This document shows, piece after piece, positions 45,241 through 53,460 of a stretch of 64,000 nt of DNA. The DNA is taken from positions 3,038,001-3,102,000 of the forward strand of contig CP082844.1 in the NCBI GenBank assembly GCA_019930625.1, read 5' to 3'. The position numbers and the translations under genes were made by a program. Numbering within the stretch: the stretch's first letter is position 1; each line of letters starts with the position of its first letter. This DNA is from Nocardia asteroides (lineage in GTDB: Bacteria > Actinomycetota > Actinomycetes > Mycobacteriales > Mycobacteriaceae). The notes under the pieces were generated by a model. The model saw only the letters and a list, made by a program, of their open reading frames with translations, ran no database searches and was not told where the DNA came from.

Positions 45241-46215
45241 TCAGCGCGCGGTGACGAACCCCTGGGCGATCATCCAGTCCCGCGCCACCTCGGCGGGTTC
45301 GCGTCCGTCCACGTCGACTTGGCGGTTGAGCTCGGTGATGGCCTCGTTGGTGAGGCGCTGCGAGATCGGCGTCATGACCGCGGCCACCTGCGGATGCTCG
45401 TCGGCGAAGCTTTTGCGCATCACCAGCGCCGCGTTGTACTTCGGGAAGAAGCCGCGATCATCCTGCAACAGCACCAGATTCAGCGCCGGGATGCGTCCGT
45501 CGGTGGCTGCGACGGAGCCGAAGCGGCACTGCTTGCCGTCGGCGGTCGCCTGGTAGACCACCGCGTCCTGCACGATCCGCTTGCTCACTTTGCCCGCGTC
45601 GATCTCGTATTTGCGGACCAGGCCCGGAAACCCGTCCTGGCGGACGTTGAACTCGGTGCCGACGCAGATGGACGCGGCGGCCGGATCGGCGGCGGCCAGT
45701 CCCGCGTAGTCCGACAGCGTGCGCACGCCGGTCTCCTGAGCGGTGCGCGCGCTCATGACCAGTGCGTAGGTGTTGTTCATCGGCGCCATCGCCGTCCACA
45801 CCATGCCGTGCTCGGCGAGGTCGGCCTCGCGCACCGCCTCGAACTGGCCGATCTCGTCGGGCACCGGCGTCTCGTTGCCGAGGTAGTTGATCCAACCGGT
45901 GCCGGTGTACTCGTAGGCGAGGTCGATCTGCCCGTGCAGTTGGGCGTCGCGCACGCTGTTGGAGCCTTGGATGTTGGTCAGGTCGCGTACGTCGGCGCCC
46001 GCCGCGGTGAGGGCGAATTCGATGAGATACCCCAGGATGTTCTGCTCGGTGAAATCCTTCGAGCCCACGGTGATGCGCACGCCGTCCAGTTCGGGGATCG
46101 GGCCGATGCTGCCCGGCCCCACCCGCAGTGGCACCGCGCCGCCGGACTCGAGTCCGCAGGCGGCCACAAGCGCCAACCCGAGCCCGAGCGTGAATACCCG
46201 CCACACCCGGGTCAT
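45241..46215 (-). CDS. OpuC-type osmoprotectant-binding lipoprotein
   Basis: A 324-aa glycine betaine/choline/carnitine-type binding protein. A lipobox ALVAAC places the lipidated Cys at residue 20. The opening of the mature domain, VRITVGSKDFTEQNILGYLI, is diagnostic of the OpuAC/OsmF family, and the region DLAYEYTGTGWINYL contains the aromatic residues that cage quaternary amines. ATG 46215 overlaps the stop of the upstream permease. It is the last gene of the leftward four-gene operon. Confidence 0.93.
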   Translation of the reverse strand: MTRVWRVFTLGLGLALVAACGLESGGAVPLRVGPGSIGPIPELDGVRITVGSKDFTEQNILGYLIEFALTAAGADVRDLTNIQGSNSVRDAQLHGQIDLAYEYTGTGWINYLGNETPVPDEIGQFEAVREADLAEHGMVWTAMAPMNNTYALVMSARTAQETGVRTLSDYAGLAAADPAAASICVGTEFNVRQDGFPGLVRKYEIDAGKVSKRIVQDAVVYQATADGKQCRFGSVAATDGRIPALNLVLLQDDRGFFPKYNAALVMRKSFADEHPQVAAVMTPISQRLTNEAITELNRQVDVDGREPAEVARDWMIAQGFVTAR

Positions 46216-46976
46216 TCGAGCCCCCTCGGCCCGAGGAATTCCTCTGCGAGCGCGCCGAGCCAGTCCACCAGCAAGGCCAGTGCCACCGCGAGCACCGCGC
46301 CGACCACCAGGGTGACGTTGTCGCGCAGCTTGTAACCGGTGTCGATCAGGATGCCGAGTCCGCCCGCGCTCACCAGGAACGACAGCGTCGCGGTGCCGAC
46401 CGCGAGTACCAGCGAAGTGCGCAGCCCGGCCAGGATGTAGGGGACCGCCAGCGGGAATTCGATGCGGCGCAGCACCGTCCCGGCCGACATCCCCTGTCCG
46501 CGACCGGCGTCGACGAGCGTCCGGTCCACCTGCTGGTAGCCGAGGATGGTGTTGCGCAGCACCGGAAGCAGCGAGTAGAACGCGATCGGCGCCACCCCGA
46601 TCCAGAAGCCCGTGGTGCGGGTGGCCAGATAGAACAGCACGATCAGGCCGATAGCCGGTGCGGCCGCGCCGATGTTCGCGACGCCCACGAAAACCGGGGC
46701 CGAGCGGCGGAACCCCGGTCTGGTGAGCAGGGTTCCCAGCGGGACGCCGATCGCGACCACGATCAGCACCACGGTCGCGGTGATCAGTACGTGCTGCCAG
46801 GTGACCGTCGCGACGTTGCCCGCGTTCAGACTGGCTTGCTGCGTGACAGTCAGGTCGCGGGCGAAGGCCCACACCAGCACGCCCGCGGTGAGCGCGAGGA
46901 CGAGCACGGGCTGCACGACCAACCGGATGCGCTCGCCTCTGCGCTGGGTGACGGGCGCCGCGGTAAGGGCGGTCAT
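46212..46976 (-). CDS. Osmoprotectant ABC transporter permease 1
   Basis: A 254-aa permease with six helices. It has the EAA-like docking loop VDRTLVDAGRGQGMSAGTVL and the family sequence APIAFYSLLPVLRNTILGYQ. ATG 46976 overlaps the end of the ATPase gene, and its own stop overlaps the binding-protein start. With permease 2 it forms the heterodimeric channel. Confidence 0.93.
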   Translation of the reverse strand: MTALTAAPVTQRRGERIRLVVQPVLVLALTAGVLVWAFARDLTVTQQASLNAGNVATVTWQHVLITATVVLIVVAIGVPLGTLLTRPGFRRSAPVFVGVANIGAAAPAIGLIVLFYLATRTTGFWIGVAPIAFYSLLPVLRNTILGYQQVDRTLVDAGRGQGMSAGTVLRRIEFPLAVPYILAGLRTSLVLAVGTATLSFLVSAGGLGILIDTGYKLRDNVTLVVGAVLAVALALLVDWLGALAEEFLGPRGLE

Positions 46977-48172
46977 GGTGCGCCGTCCGTCGCGGCGGCG
47001 TCGGCTCCGTGCTCGGTCCGCAGCGCCGCCAGGTGGCCGACCAGGGTGTCGATGCTGATCAGCCCGGCGTATTCGCCGCGCGTGCCGGTCACCACCGCGG
47101 TCGCGCTCCGCTGGGTCAGCAGCGCCTCGAGCGCGTCTTGCAGGGTGGATTTCAGCGACAACGTCTGCGTCACGGGCGATCCGAGGTCGCCCAGCGAGTC
47201 GGCGTGCGCGAGCTGCGCGGCCGAGACCCAGCGGCGTGGACGGCGCTGACCGTCCAGCACCAGTGCCCACGGCCGGTCCCGGTCCGCCAGCGCGGCGCGC
47301 AGCGCCTCGGCCGGGTCCTGCTCGGTGGCGGTGGGGCAGTCGCCTAGTTCGACGTCCTGGACCCGGGTCAGCGTGAGCTGTTTGAGCGAGGCGTCCGCGC
47401 CGACGAAACCGGCGACCGCCTCGTCGGCAGGGTCGGCCAGTATCGCGGCGGGCGTGTCGTACTGCAGGATCCGGGATCGGTCACCGAGCACGGCGATGCG
47501 ATCACCGAGTTTGACCGCCTCGGTGAAATCGTGGGTGACGAAGACGATCGTCTTGCCGAGTTCGCCTTGCAGGCGCAGCAACTCCTCCTGCAGCAGTCCC
47601 CGGGTGATCGGATCCACCGCGCCGAACGGTTCGTCCATCAGCAGCACGGGCGGGTCGGCCGCCAGCGCTCTGGCCACTCCGACGCGCTGCTGCTGGCCGC
47701 CGGAGAGCTGGCGCGGATAGCGGTCGCGGAAGGTGTCCGGGTCCAGACCCACCAGCTCCAGCATCTCCTCGACCCGCGCCGAGATACGCCGCCGGTCCCA
47801 GCCGATCAGGCCCGGCACCGTCGCGACGTTCTTCGCCACCGTCAGATGCGGGAACAGGCCCGCCTGCTGGATCGAATAGCCGATGCCGCGCCGTAGCCGA
47901 TCGGGATGGATCGTGGCCGCGTCGCGGCCGTCGATCGTGATGGTGCCCGCGGTCGGCTCGATCAGCCGGTTGATCATCCGCATGGTGGTGGTCTTGCCGC
48001 AGCCGGACCGACCGACCAGGACCACGATCTCACCGGCCGGGATGGTCAGCGAGACGCTGTCCACGGCCGGATCACGCTGGCCCGGATAGTGTTTGGTCAC
48101 CGAGTCGAGCACGATCTCCACACCGGAGACGACGGATCCGGCGAGCTGGCCACGGTTTTCGGTCTCGGTCAC
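46973..48172 (-). CDS. Osmoprotectant ABC transporter ATPase with CBS domains
   Basis: A 399-aa ATPase of the OpuCA/ProV family. It has Walker A GRSGCGKTT, Q-loop QQAGLFPHLTV, signature LSGGQQQRVGVARAL, Walker B VLLMDEPFGAVDP, and an H-loop FVTHDFTEA. The C-terminal 140 residues are tandem CBS domains (TAVVTGTRGEYAGLISIDTL), which in this family sense ionic strength and gate transport. Start: GTG 48172, overlapping the permease-2 stop by four bases. Confidence 0.95.
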   Translation of the reverse strand: MTETENRGQLAGSVVSGVEIVLDSVTKHYPGQRDPAVDSVSLTIPAGEIVVLVGRSGCGKTTTMRMINRLIEPTAGTITIDGRDAATIHPDRLRRGIGYSIQQAGLFPHLTVAKNVATVPGLIGWDRRRISARVEEMLELVGLDPDTFRDRYPRQLSGGQQQRVGVARALAADPPVLLMDEPFGAVDPITRGLLQEELLRLQGELGKTIVFVTHDFTEAVKLGDRIAVLGDRSRILQYDTPAAILADPADEAVAGFVGADASLKQLTLTRVQDVELGDCPTATEQDPAEALRAALADRDRPWALVLDGQRRPRRWVSAAQLAHADSLGDLGSPVTQTLSLKSTLQDALEALLTQRSATAVVTGTRGEYAGLISIDTLVGHLAALRTEHGADAAATDGAP

Positions 48173-48816
48173 GCCAGTCCCCTCGAAGTGGTGAGTCGTC
48201 CGATCAGGACGTAGATCCCGTCGAGTACGAGGGCGAGCACGACGACGAGGATCGTGCCGACCAGCGCCTGCGGCAACGCGTTCGGACTGCCGAGGCGGGC
48301 GAGCCCGGAGAAGATCAGATTGCCGAGCCCGGGACCTTTGGCGTACGCGGCGAGGGCGAGAATTCCCATGATCAGCTGGGTGCTCACCCGCATTCCGGCC
48401 AGGATCGCGGGCCAGGCCAGCGGCAATTCGATCCGGGCGAGGACCCGCAGCCGGTTCATCCCGACTCCCCGAGCCGCGTCGGTCACGGCCGGATCCACCG
48501 AAGCGAGTCCGATGATGGTGTTGCGCATGATCGGTAGTAGCGCGTACACCACGAGCGCGGTGATCGTCGGCGCGACACCCAGGCCGAGGACCGGGATCAG
48601 GAGACCGAGCAGCGCGAACGACGGAACGGTGAGCACCGCGCCCGCCAGCGCGGAGGCGATCGCGGAGCCGAACGGGCTGCGGTAGACCAGCACTGCGACC
48701 AGCACCGAGACGACCGTGGCCAGCAGCACCGATTGCACCACGGCCGAGACGTGCAGATAGGAGTCGACCAGCAACTGATGTCGCCGGTGCACGAGGAATG
48801 TCCACAGCGTGTCCAG
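48169..48816 (-). CDS. Osmoprotectant ABC transporter permease 2 (possible CTG start)
   Basis: A 215-aa permease with TVPSFALLGLLIPVLGLGVA and VYALLPIMRNTIIGLASVDP, typical of OpuCB/OpuCD. A GTG at 48792 is the first usual start, but the eight residues before it (DTLWTFLV) match what I recall of homologues. A CTG at 48816 has GGGGAGG seven bases upstream, so a CTG start is likely. It is the first gene of the operon, with about 200 bases to the divergent CHAP gene. Confidence 0.88.
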   Translation of the reverse strand: MDTLWTFLVHRRHQLLVDSYLHVSAVVQSVLLATVVSVLVAVLVYRSPFGSAIASALAGAVLTVPSFALLGLLIPVLGLGVAPTITALVVYALLPIMRNTIIGLASVDPAVTDAARGVGMNRLRVLARIELPLAWPAILAGMRVSTQLIMGILALAAYAKGPGLGNLIFSGLARLGSPNALPQALVGTILVVVLALVLDGIYVLIGRLTTSRGLA

Positions 48817-49012
48817 GGCGGTACCTCCCCATCGGCCGGCCTATCCGGAGACTAGCGCGGTTTCCCGGCGCCGTAGGCGATTTCGGCTCGCGCGGGCTGC
48901 CCTCGCCTCGGTTCGCGCAACCTTACGGGGTGTCGCCGGGAACCGTTCGGGGCGCTCGGACGTCGAACATATGAGGTCGGGAACGACATCGCACTGAGGA
49001 ATCGGGGGAACG

Positions 49013-49606
49013 ATGACACGACAGCTCGGCTCGGCGCGGTGGATCGGGCTCGCGTTGGTGGTGCTCGGTGTGGCCGCCGCCGTCGCGGGCGGCCTCTGGT
49101 GGCAGGACCGGGCGGACCGCGCGGCCGCCGTGGGGGAGCGCCTCACCGAGTTCCCCGATGTGGACCGTTCGGCTCTGGATGCGGCTCAGGCCGGGATCGT
49201 CGCGGTCGCCGAGCGCGAGTTCGCCGATCCGGGCGCGGGCACGAAATACGCGGAGGGAGTCGAGGAGGCGTGGTGTGCCGATTTCGTCAGCTGGGTGCTG
49301 CGCGAGGCGGGTGTGCCGCTGGCCAACCCGAATTCGGGCTCTTGGCGGATTCCTGGTGTGTACACGTTGCAGGAGTACTACGAGAGCGTCGGCCGGTTCG
49401 TCCCGATCGGGTCGGATTACCGACCGCGTACCGGTGACGTGCTGCTGTACGGGGAATCCAGCCCGTTCGGCCAGCACGTGAACATCGTCCTGCAGGCCGA
49501 GGGCGGCCGGGTGACCACGATCGGCGGCAACGAGTACGACGAGATCCGGCTTTCCCGCTTCGCGCTGGAGGACGTGCCCGGTGTGGTCGGTTTCGGACGA
49601 TTGTGA
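49013..49606 (+). CDS. CHAP-domain peptidase/amidase, membrane-anchored
   Basis: A 197-aa protein with one N-terminal membrane anchor (WIGLALVVLGVAAAVAGGLW) and an outer CHAP domain. The catalytic pair is Cys88 in AWCADFVSWVLREAG and His155 in FGQHVNIVL. CHAP enzymes cleave peptidoglycan peptide bridges, so it should act on the cell wall. ATG 49013 follows GGGGGAA. A stand-alone gene with 230 gene-free bases after it. Confidence 0.88.
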   Translation: MTRQLGSARWIGLALVVLGVAAAVAGGLWWQDRADRAAAVGERLTEFPDVDRSALDAAQAGIVAVAEREFADPGAGTKYAEGVEEAWCADFVSWVLREAGVPLANPNSGSWRIPGVYTLQEYYESVGRFVPIGSDYRPRTGDVLLYGESSPFGQHVNIVLQAEGGRVTTIGGNEYDEIRLSRFALEDVPGVVGFGRL

Positions 49607-49834
49607 AGCTCGCCCCACCTAGCGGAATCTGTCCGATATGCGCGTGAAACCGCGCGCCCGATGGTCCTACGATGGAGGCGGCGGCGCCCGGCAGCGCCGT
49701 CGCCGGTCCCCGCCCTGCTTCCCCCTCATCGGCAGGACGGGGATCCCGGGCCGAAGGAGCGCGCTCCCGGGTGGGACAAGATCGGTCGCGTAGCGTGTCG
49801 GGTGTCCATCGAGAGGTGAGGGTTCCGGGAACTG

Positions 49835-50956
49835 ATGCATCCGACCGACGAAGCGGCTGGCGCGCCTGTCTGGATCGACTACGCGGAGTTCGGCGAGCGT
49901 TTCGTCACGCACGCCGTGAACGCGGCTCGCATAGAGTCCGCAGTCTCCGGCATGACGGGTCGCGGCATGACCATCGGCCCGGTCTCGATCGGCCCGGCCG
50001 GACTCGCCGGTTTCGTCGCCGAGGGCAAGGTCGGCGCCCCACGCGTCCTCGACCGCGGTCCACGGGTGACCTTCGAGGTCACGATCCCGGTGTCGCTCAC
50101 GCTGAAGGTGCTGCTCGGCGGCCGGAAGCTGCGACTGGAGGCCAGGGTCGAGATCGATCTGACGCTGCACGCTCGCACCGCCGAACCCGTGCTCATCGTC
50201 ATCGACATCCCGCCGATCACCCAGCGCGACATCAGCTTCGTCCTGCGCGCCCAAGCGGTGGAGTCGGCGTGGGAGTGGCTGCTCGACCCGATCGCGGGGG
50301 TGGTGCAGCGCGAGGTCGCCTCCCGGGTGAACGCCATGCTGGCCGATCCGCACACCCGCCGCAACCTGGTCTTCGACATCGAGGCCATGGTCGCGGGCAG
50401 ACGATCGGGGCATCGGCACAAGACCGTGTTCGACTGGATCGGCTACGGCGAGTTCGGTCATCGGTTCTTCTCCCGCATCGTGACGCGCGAACGGGTCTGC
50501 GACGTGGTGGAACGGTTGGCGGGCCGGCCGATCGAGGTCGGCCCGCTGCGGACCGGCCCCGGAGCCGTCGTGACCGTCCGGGGAGCGGTGCGGATGCCGC
50601 GCCTGGCGGACCGGTCGGCCGACCCGGTCGCATTCGACCTGACTCTGCCGGTGAGCCTGGACATCACGGTGGACGTCCTGAAAGCCAATCGCTACAGCGC
50701 AGACCTCGAAGTGCCGTTGGTGCTCACCGCACGAGCCGCCGACACACTGCGCGTGGTGATCGATGTGCCGCCTCCGGACCCGGCCGACATTCGCATGGAG
50801 TTCACCGCCCACGGCGCGCGTGCGGCCGCCCTCGGTGCCCTCGCCCGGATGAAGAAGCAGGTAGTGGCGCAGGTGGCGGCGGTGATCCACAAAGAGTTGG
50901 CCGATCCGGACATGCGCACCATCGACGTCGCCGCGCGCATCGACAGCGTCGCCTGA
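49835..50956 (+). CDS. Hypothetical protein with internal domain duplication
   Basis: A 373-aa protein made of two similar halves. Both begin with the same signature (WIDYAEFGERFVTHAV and WIGYGEFGHRFFSRIV), continue with VGAP/VRMPR strands and TIPVSLTLKV or TLPVSLDITV, then VIDIPPITQRDI or VIDVPPPDPADI. I recall single-copy proteins of this type in mycobacteria and nocardiae, all of unknown function. Alternating strands suggest a lipid-binding-like beta fold, which is inference only. It has no signal peptide. Start: ATG 49835. Confidence 0.75.
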   Translation: MHPTDEAAGAPVWIDYAEFGERFVTHAVNAARIESAVSGMTGRGMTIGPVSIGPAGLAGFVAEGKVGAPRVLDRGPRVTFEVTIPVSLTLKVLLGGRKLRLEARVEIDLTLHARTAEPVLIVIDIPPITQRDISFVLRAQAVESAWEWLLDPIAGVVQREVASRVNAMLADPHTRRNLVFDIEAMVAGRRSGHRHKTVFDWIGYGEFGHRFFSRIVTRERVCDVVERLAGRPIEVGPLRTGPGAVVTVRGAVRMPRLADRSADPVAFDLTLPVSLDITVDVLKANRYSADLEVPLVLTARAADTLRVVIDVPPPDPADIRMEFTAHGARAAALGALARMKKQVVAQVAAVIHKELADPDMRTIDVAARIDSVA

Positions 50957-51134
50957 CCGCATCTCCGTGCGCACTGTGTGGCAAATGTGAAACCTGTTTC
51001 TCCTGGGTCTAGCGGTTCCAATGTGAATGTGGTGAAATGAGTTCACGTTCGAGGCTCCCGGCGCGCGCTGAGGTTTGGGGAAGGCGCGCCGGGCACGCTG
51101 CCATCCAGGTCGGGGGTGCGCGAAGGAGTCCACG

Positions 51135-51848
51135 ATGCGTTCCATCTCGGTATCCCGGCGTGATCTGTTCGTCTACGCGGCCGCCGCGGCCTTCGTCGGC
51201 GCGGCCGCCGCGGCGGCTCCCGCGTCCGCGCGGCCCTCGCTCGGCACCCTGATCGATTACGCCGGCGGCGTTCCGTCGGCCACGGCGATCCGCGACGCGG
51301 GGCATATCGGCGTGATCCGCTACGTGTCCGATCGCAGGCCCGGCGCCGAGTGGATGGCCGGAAAACCGCTGCGCTCGGCCGAAGTCGATGACCTCAAAGC
51401 GGCGGGTCTGCACATCGTTTCGTGCTACCAGTTCGGCAAAGGGCCGACCGCGGATTGGCGCGGCGGGCTGGAGGCGGGCAAGCGGCACGCCGAGCGCGGG
51501 CTCGCATTGCACCGCGCCGCCGGCGGCCCCGACAACGTGCCCATCTACGCGTCCATCGACGACAATCCTTCTCCCGTCGATTTCGCCACCATGATCGCGC
51601 CGTACCTGCTGGGCTGGCAGGCCGTGCTCGGCAAGGAGAACACCGGCGTCTACGCCAACACCCCGACCATCGAGCTGGCTCGCACCGCGGGATTGTGCTC
51701 CTGGTATTGGCAGCACAATTGGGGCACGCCGAAGGGGTTCGTGCACCCCGCCGCGCACCTGCACCAGTTCGAGATCGACAAGCGATCCATCGACGGGGTG
51801 GGGATCGATGTGAACAATGTGCTCACACCCGAGTACGGACAGTGGTGA
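51135..51848 (+). CDS. Tat-exported DUF1906 glycoside-hydrolase-like protein
   Basis: A 237-aa exported protein. The Tat signal is SISVSRRDLFVYAAAAAFVG, ending near ASARPS. The mature part is a DUF1906/GH25-like barrel: TLIDYAGGVPSATAIRDAGH, VIRYVSDRRPGAEWM, and NVPIYASIDDNPSPVDFATM with the acidic pocket residues. It resembles mycobacterial Rv2525c, a Tat substrate linked to cell-wall properties. The ATG at 51135 follows GAAGGAG. The stop codon lies inside a 17-base tandem duplication. Confidence 0.88.
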   Translation: MRSISVSRRDLFVYAAAAAFVGAAAAAAPASARPSLGTLIDYAGGVPSATAIRDAGHIGVIRYVSDRRPGAEWMAGKPLRSAEVDDLKAAGLHIVSCYQFGKGPTADWRGGLEAGKRHAERGLALHRAAGGPDNVPIYASIDDNPSPVDFATMIAPYLLGWQAVLGKENTGVYANTPTIELARTAGLCSWYWQHNWGTPKGFVHPAAHLHQFEIDKRSIDGVGIDVNNVLTPEYGQW

Positions 51849-51866
51849 AGTACGGACAGTGGTGAA
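51833..51866 (+). repeat. 17-base tandem duplication over a stop codon
   Basis: GTACGGACAGTGGTGAA occurs twice head to tail (51833-51849 and 51850-51866). The first copy encodes the protein end YGQW and its TGA; the second is untranslated. Probably a replication slippage. Confidence 0.8.
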
Positions 51867-51929
51867 GAAGGAACTCGCAGTCTTATAGACGGACTCCGCG
51901 ACGGTCCGCCACCGTCTTCATCGGCTCAC

Positions 51930-52289
51930 CTACGTCTGGCAGTGGCTCATCGGTGCGACGCGCAAGTCGGGCTCGTCGTCGGGGACGACCCGCAGGGTCG
52001 GGCGGCTGTCCGGCGCTTCGTGGTCGCCCAGCCAGGAGAACAGCGACCACCGGGACAGGCCGGAGAACGCGGAACCGAGGCTGGCGAACGAGAACGACGA
52101 GATCGCCGACCCGAACGATCCCACGGAACCGATCGACAGCACCGAGCCCACGCTGCCGATGGACAGGATCGAATAGGCCGACCCGATCGACAGGATCGAC
52201 CCTTCCGAGCGGATCGACAGGATCGAGCGGTGCGAGCGTCGGCTTCGGATCGAATGACCGGTTCGTTTCGAACGATCGATGGTCGCCAT
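51930..52289 (-). CDS. Nonapeptide-repeat protein (SILSIGS repeats)
   Basis: A 119-aa protein with an array of 9-residue units: SILSIRSEG, SILSIGSAY, SILSIGSVG, SVLSIGSVG, then degenerate copies (SFGSAISS, FSFASLGS). The regular Ser-Ile-x-Ser-Ile-Gly-Ser pattern suggests a stacked beta-solenoid. The N-terminus is basic (DRSKRTGHSIRSRRSHRS) and the C-terminal 30 residues are acidic. I recall similar small proteins in other actinobacteria, without function. ATG 52289. Codon-level repeats match the protein repeats, so the unit has expanded as DNA. Confidence 0.72.
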   Translation of the reverse strand: MATIDRSKRTGHSIRSRRSHRSILSIRSEGSILSIGSAYSILSIGSVGSVLSIGSVGSFGSAISSFSFASLGSAFSGLSRWSLFSWLGDHEAPDSRPTLRVVPDDEPDLRVAPMSHCQT

Positions 52290-52418
52290 AGTTAGCGGTC
52301 TACCACAGTCCGGACAGCTCGTGTGGCAGCGCGGCGGATCCGTTCGAGATCGTAGGGCGAAGTCCCGGAACGACCGAGGGCGGCGACCCCGATGGAGTCG
52401 CCGCCCTCGCCCGAGGAC

Positions 52419-53219
52419 TCAGCCTACGGTGAAGAACCCGAGCGTCGGCAGGAACGAGCAGGTCCGTGCCTCGGCATCGCCGGACTTGGTGGTCAGCGAG
52501 CCGGAGACGACCGCGACGACGCGGCCGAAGCCCGTGTCGGCGATCGCGGACAGCGTGGCGGGCCCGTCCGGGTTGATCTTGGCCTCGTCGGTCAGCGGCA
52601 GGACGCCGGACTGGCGGGTGTCCAGGTTGAGCCACTGCACCGTCATCGGCGGGTTCTGCACCGGCGTCGGCGCCTTGGTGCCGAGGGCGGTGAAGACGAA
52701 ACCGGTCTGACCCGCCTGCGGGCCGGGCGGCGGCAGCGTGGCCGGGCCGGGCACGGCCAGTGCGGTGCCCACGGAGTCGGCGGTCGGGCTGATGCAGCCC
52801 TTGCCGATGGTCGGGTAGAGGAATTGCGCGATCACCGGGCCGTCCTGCGGCACCTCGGGGCCACCGCCACCGCTGCCGTCCAGGAAGGTGATGATCCGTT
52901 CCAGCGTGGATTTGATCTGCGGCGGCAGGTTCAACGTGGCCAGCAGTCTGCGCGCCTGGTCCAGGATGGCCGACTGGGGGCCCGCGATGCCGGCCGGGCC
53001 CGCGATGTCCGCGGGGCCGGCGATGGCGCCGACGATGGCTGGGGCCAGGGCGGCCAGGGCGTCTACCGGCACGCCTTCGGGGACCATGGGGACGCTGTAG
53101 GTGGTCGCCTCGGGGGCGGGCGCGGGGGCCGCGATTGCTGTCGTCGGCGCGGCGAGCGAGGCACTCGCCGCGATGGCGAGTGCGGTCAATGCGATCCGCG
53201 ATCCTCGGGTGCGAAGCAC
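52419..53219 (-). CDS. Secreted Ala/Pro-rich protein (Rv1157c-like)
   Basis: A 266-aa exported protein with a Sec signal peptide (RIALTALAIAASASLAAPTT) cleaved near AIAAP. A Pro/Ala-rich low-complexity segment includes GPADIAGPAGIAGP repeats. The conserved C-terminal domain reads QFLYPTIGKGCISPTADSVG and has one other cysteine (ARTCSFLPTLGF), giving a likely disulfide bond. It sits where Rv1157c lies in M. tuberculosis, directly before pimE. Function unknown. GTG 53219. Confidence 0.82.
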   Translation of the reverse strand: MLRTRGSRIALTALAIAASASLAAPTTAIAAPAPAPEATTYSVPMVPEGVPVDALAALAPAIVGAIAGPADIAGPAGIAGPQSAILDQARRLLATLNLPPQIKSTLERIITFLDGSGGGGPEVPQDGPVIAQFLYPTIGKGCISPTADSVGTALAVPGPATLPPPGPQAGQTGFVFTALGTKAPTPVQNPPMTVQWLNLDTRQSGVLPLTDEAKINPDGPATLSAIADTGFGRVVAVVSGSLTTKSGDAEARTCSFLPTLGFFTVG

Positions 53220-53460
53220 TGGTCTGGCCGTCCTTACCTCGGGTACATCTGGTTTCGATTGCTAAAAGCCATCGTTTCGGGGGTCACTCTAGGGACATTG
53301 CGGCTATGTGTACAGCCGCGCGTCCCGAAAGGGCGCTGTGGACGATCAGTGTGAGCAGAACATACCGCGCCTTGGTGTTACTGGTGTGAAAGTTGATGCA
53401 AATGTTATCGGTGGTTCGAGGGTGGAACCGACCGGATTCGCGCTGCGGTTAATCTAATCC

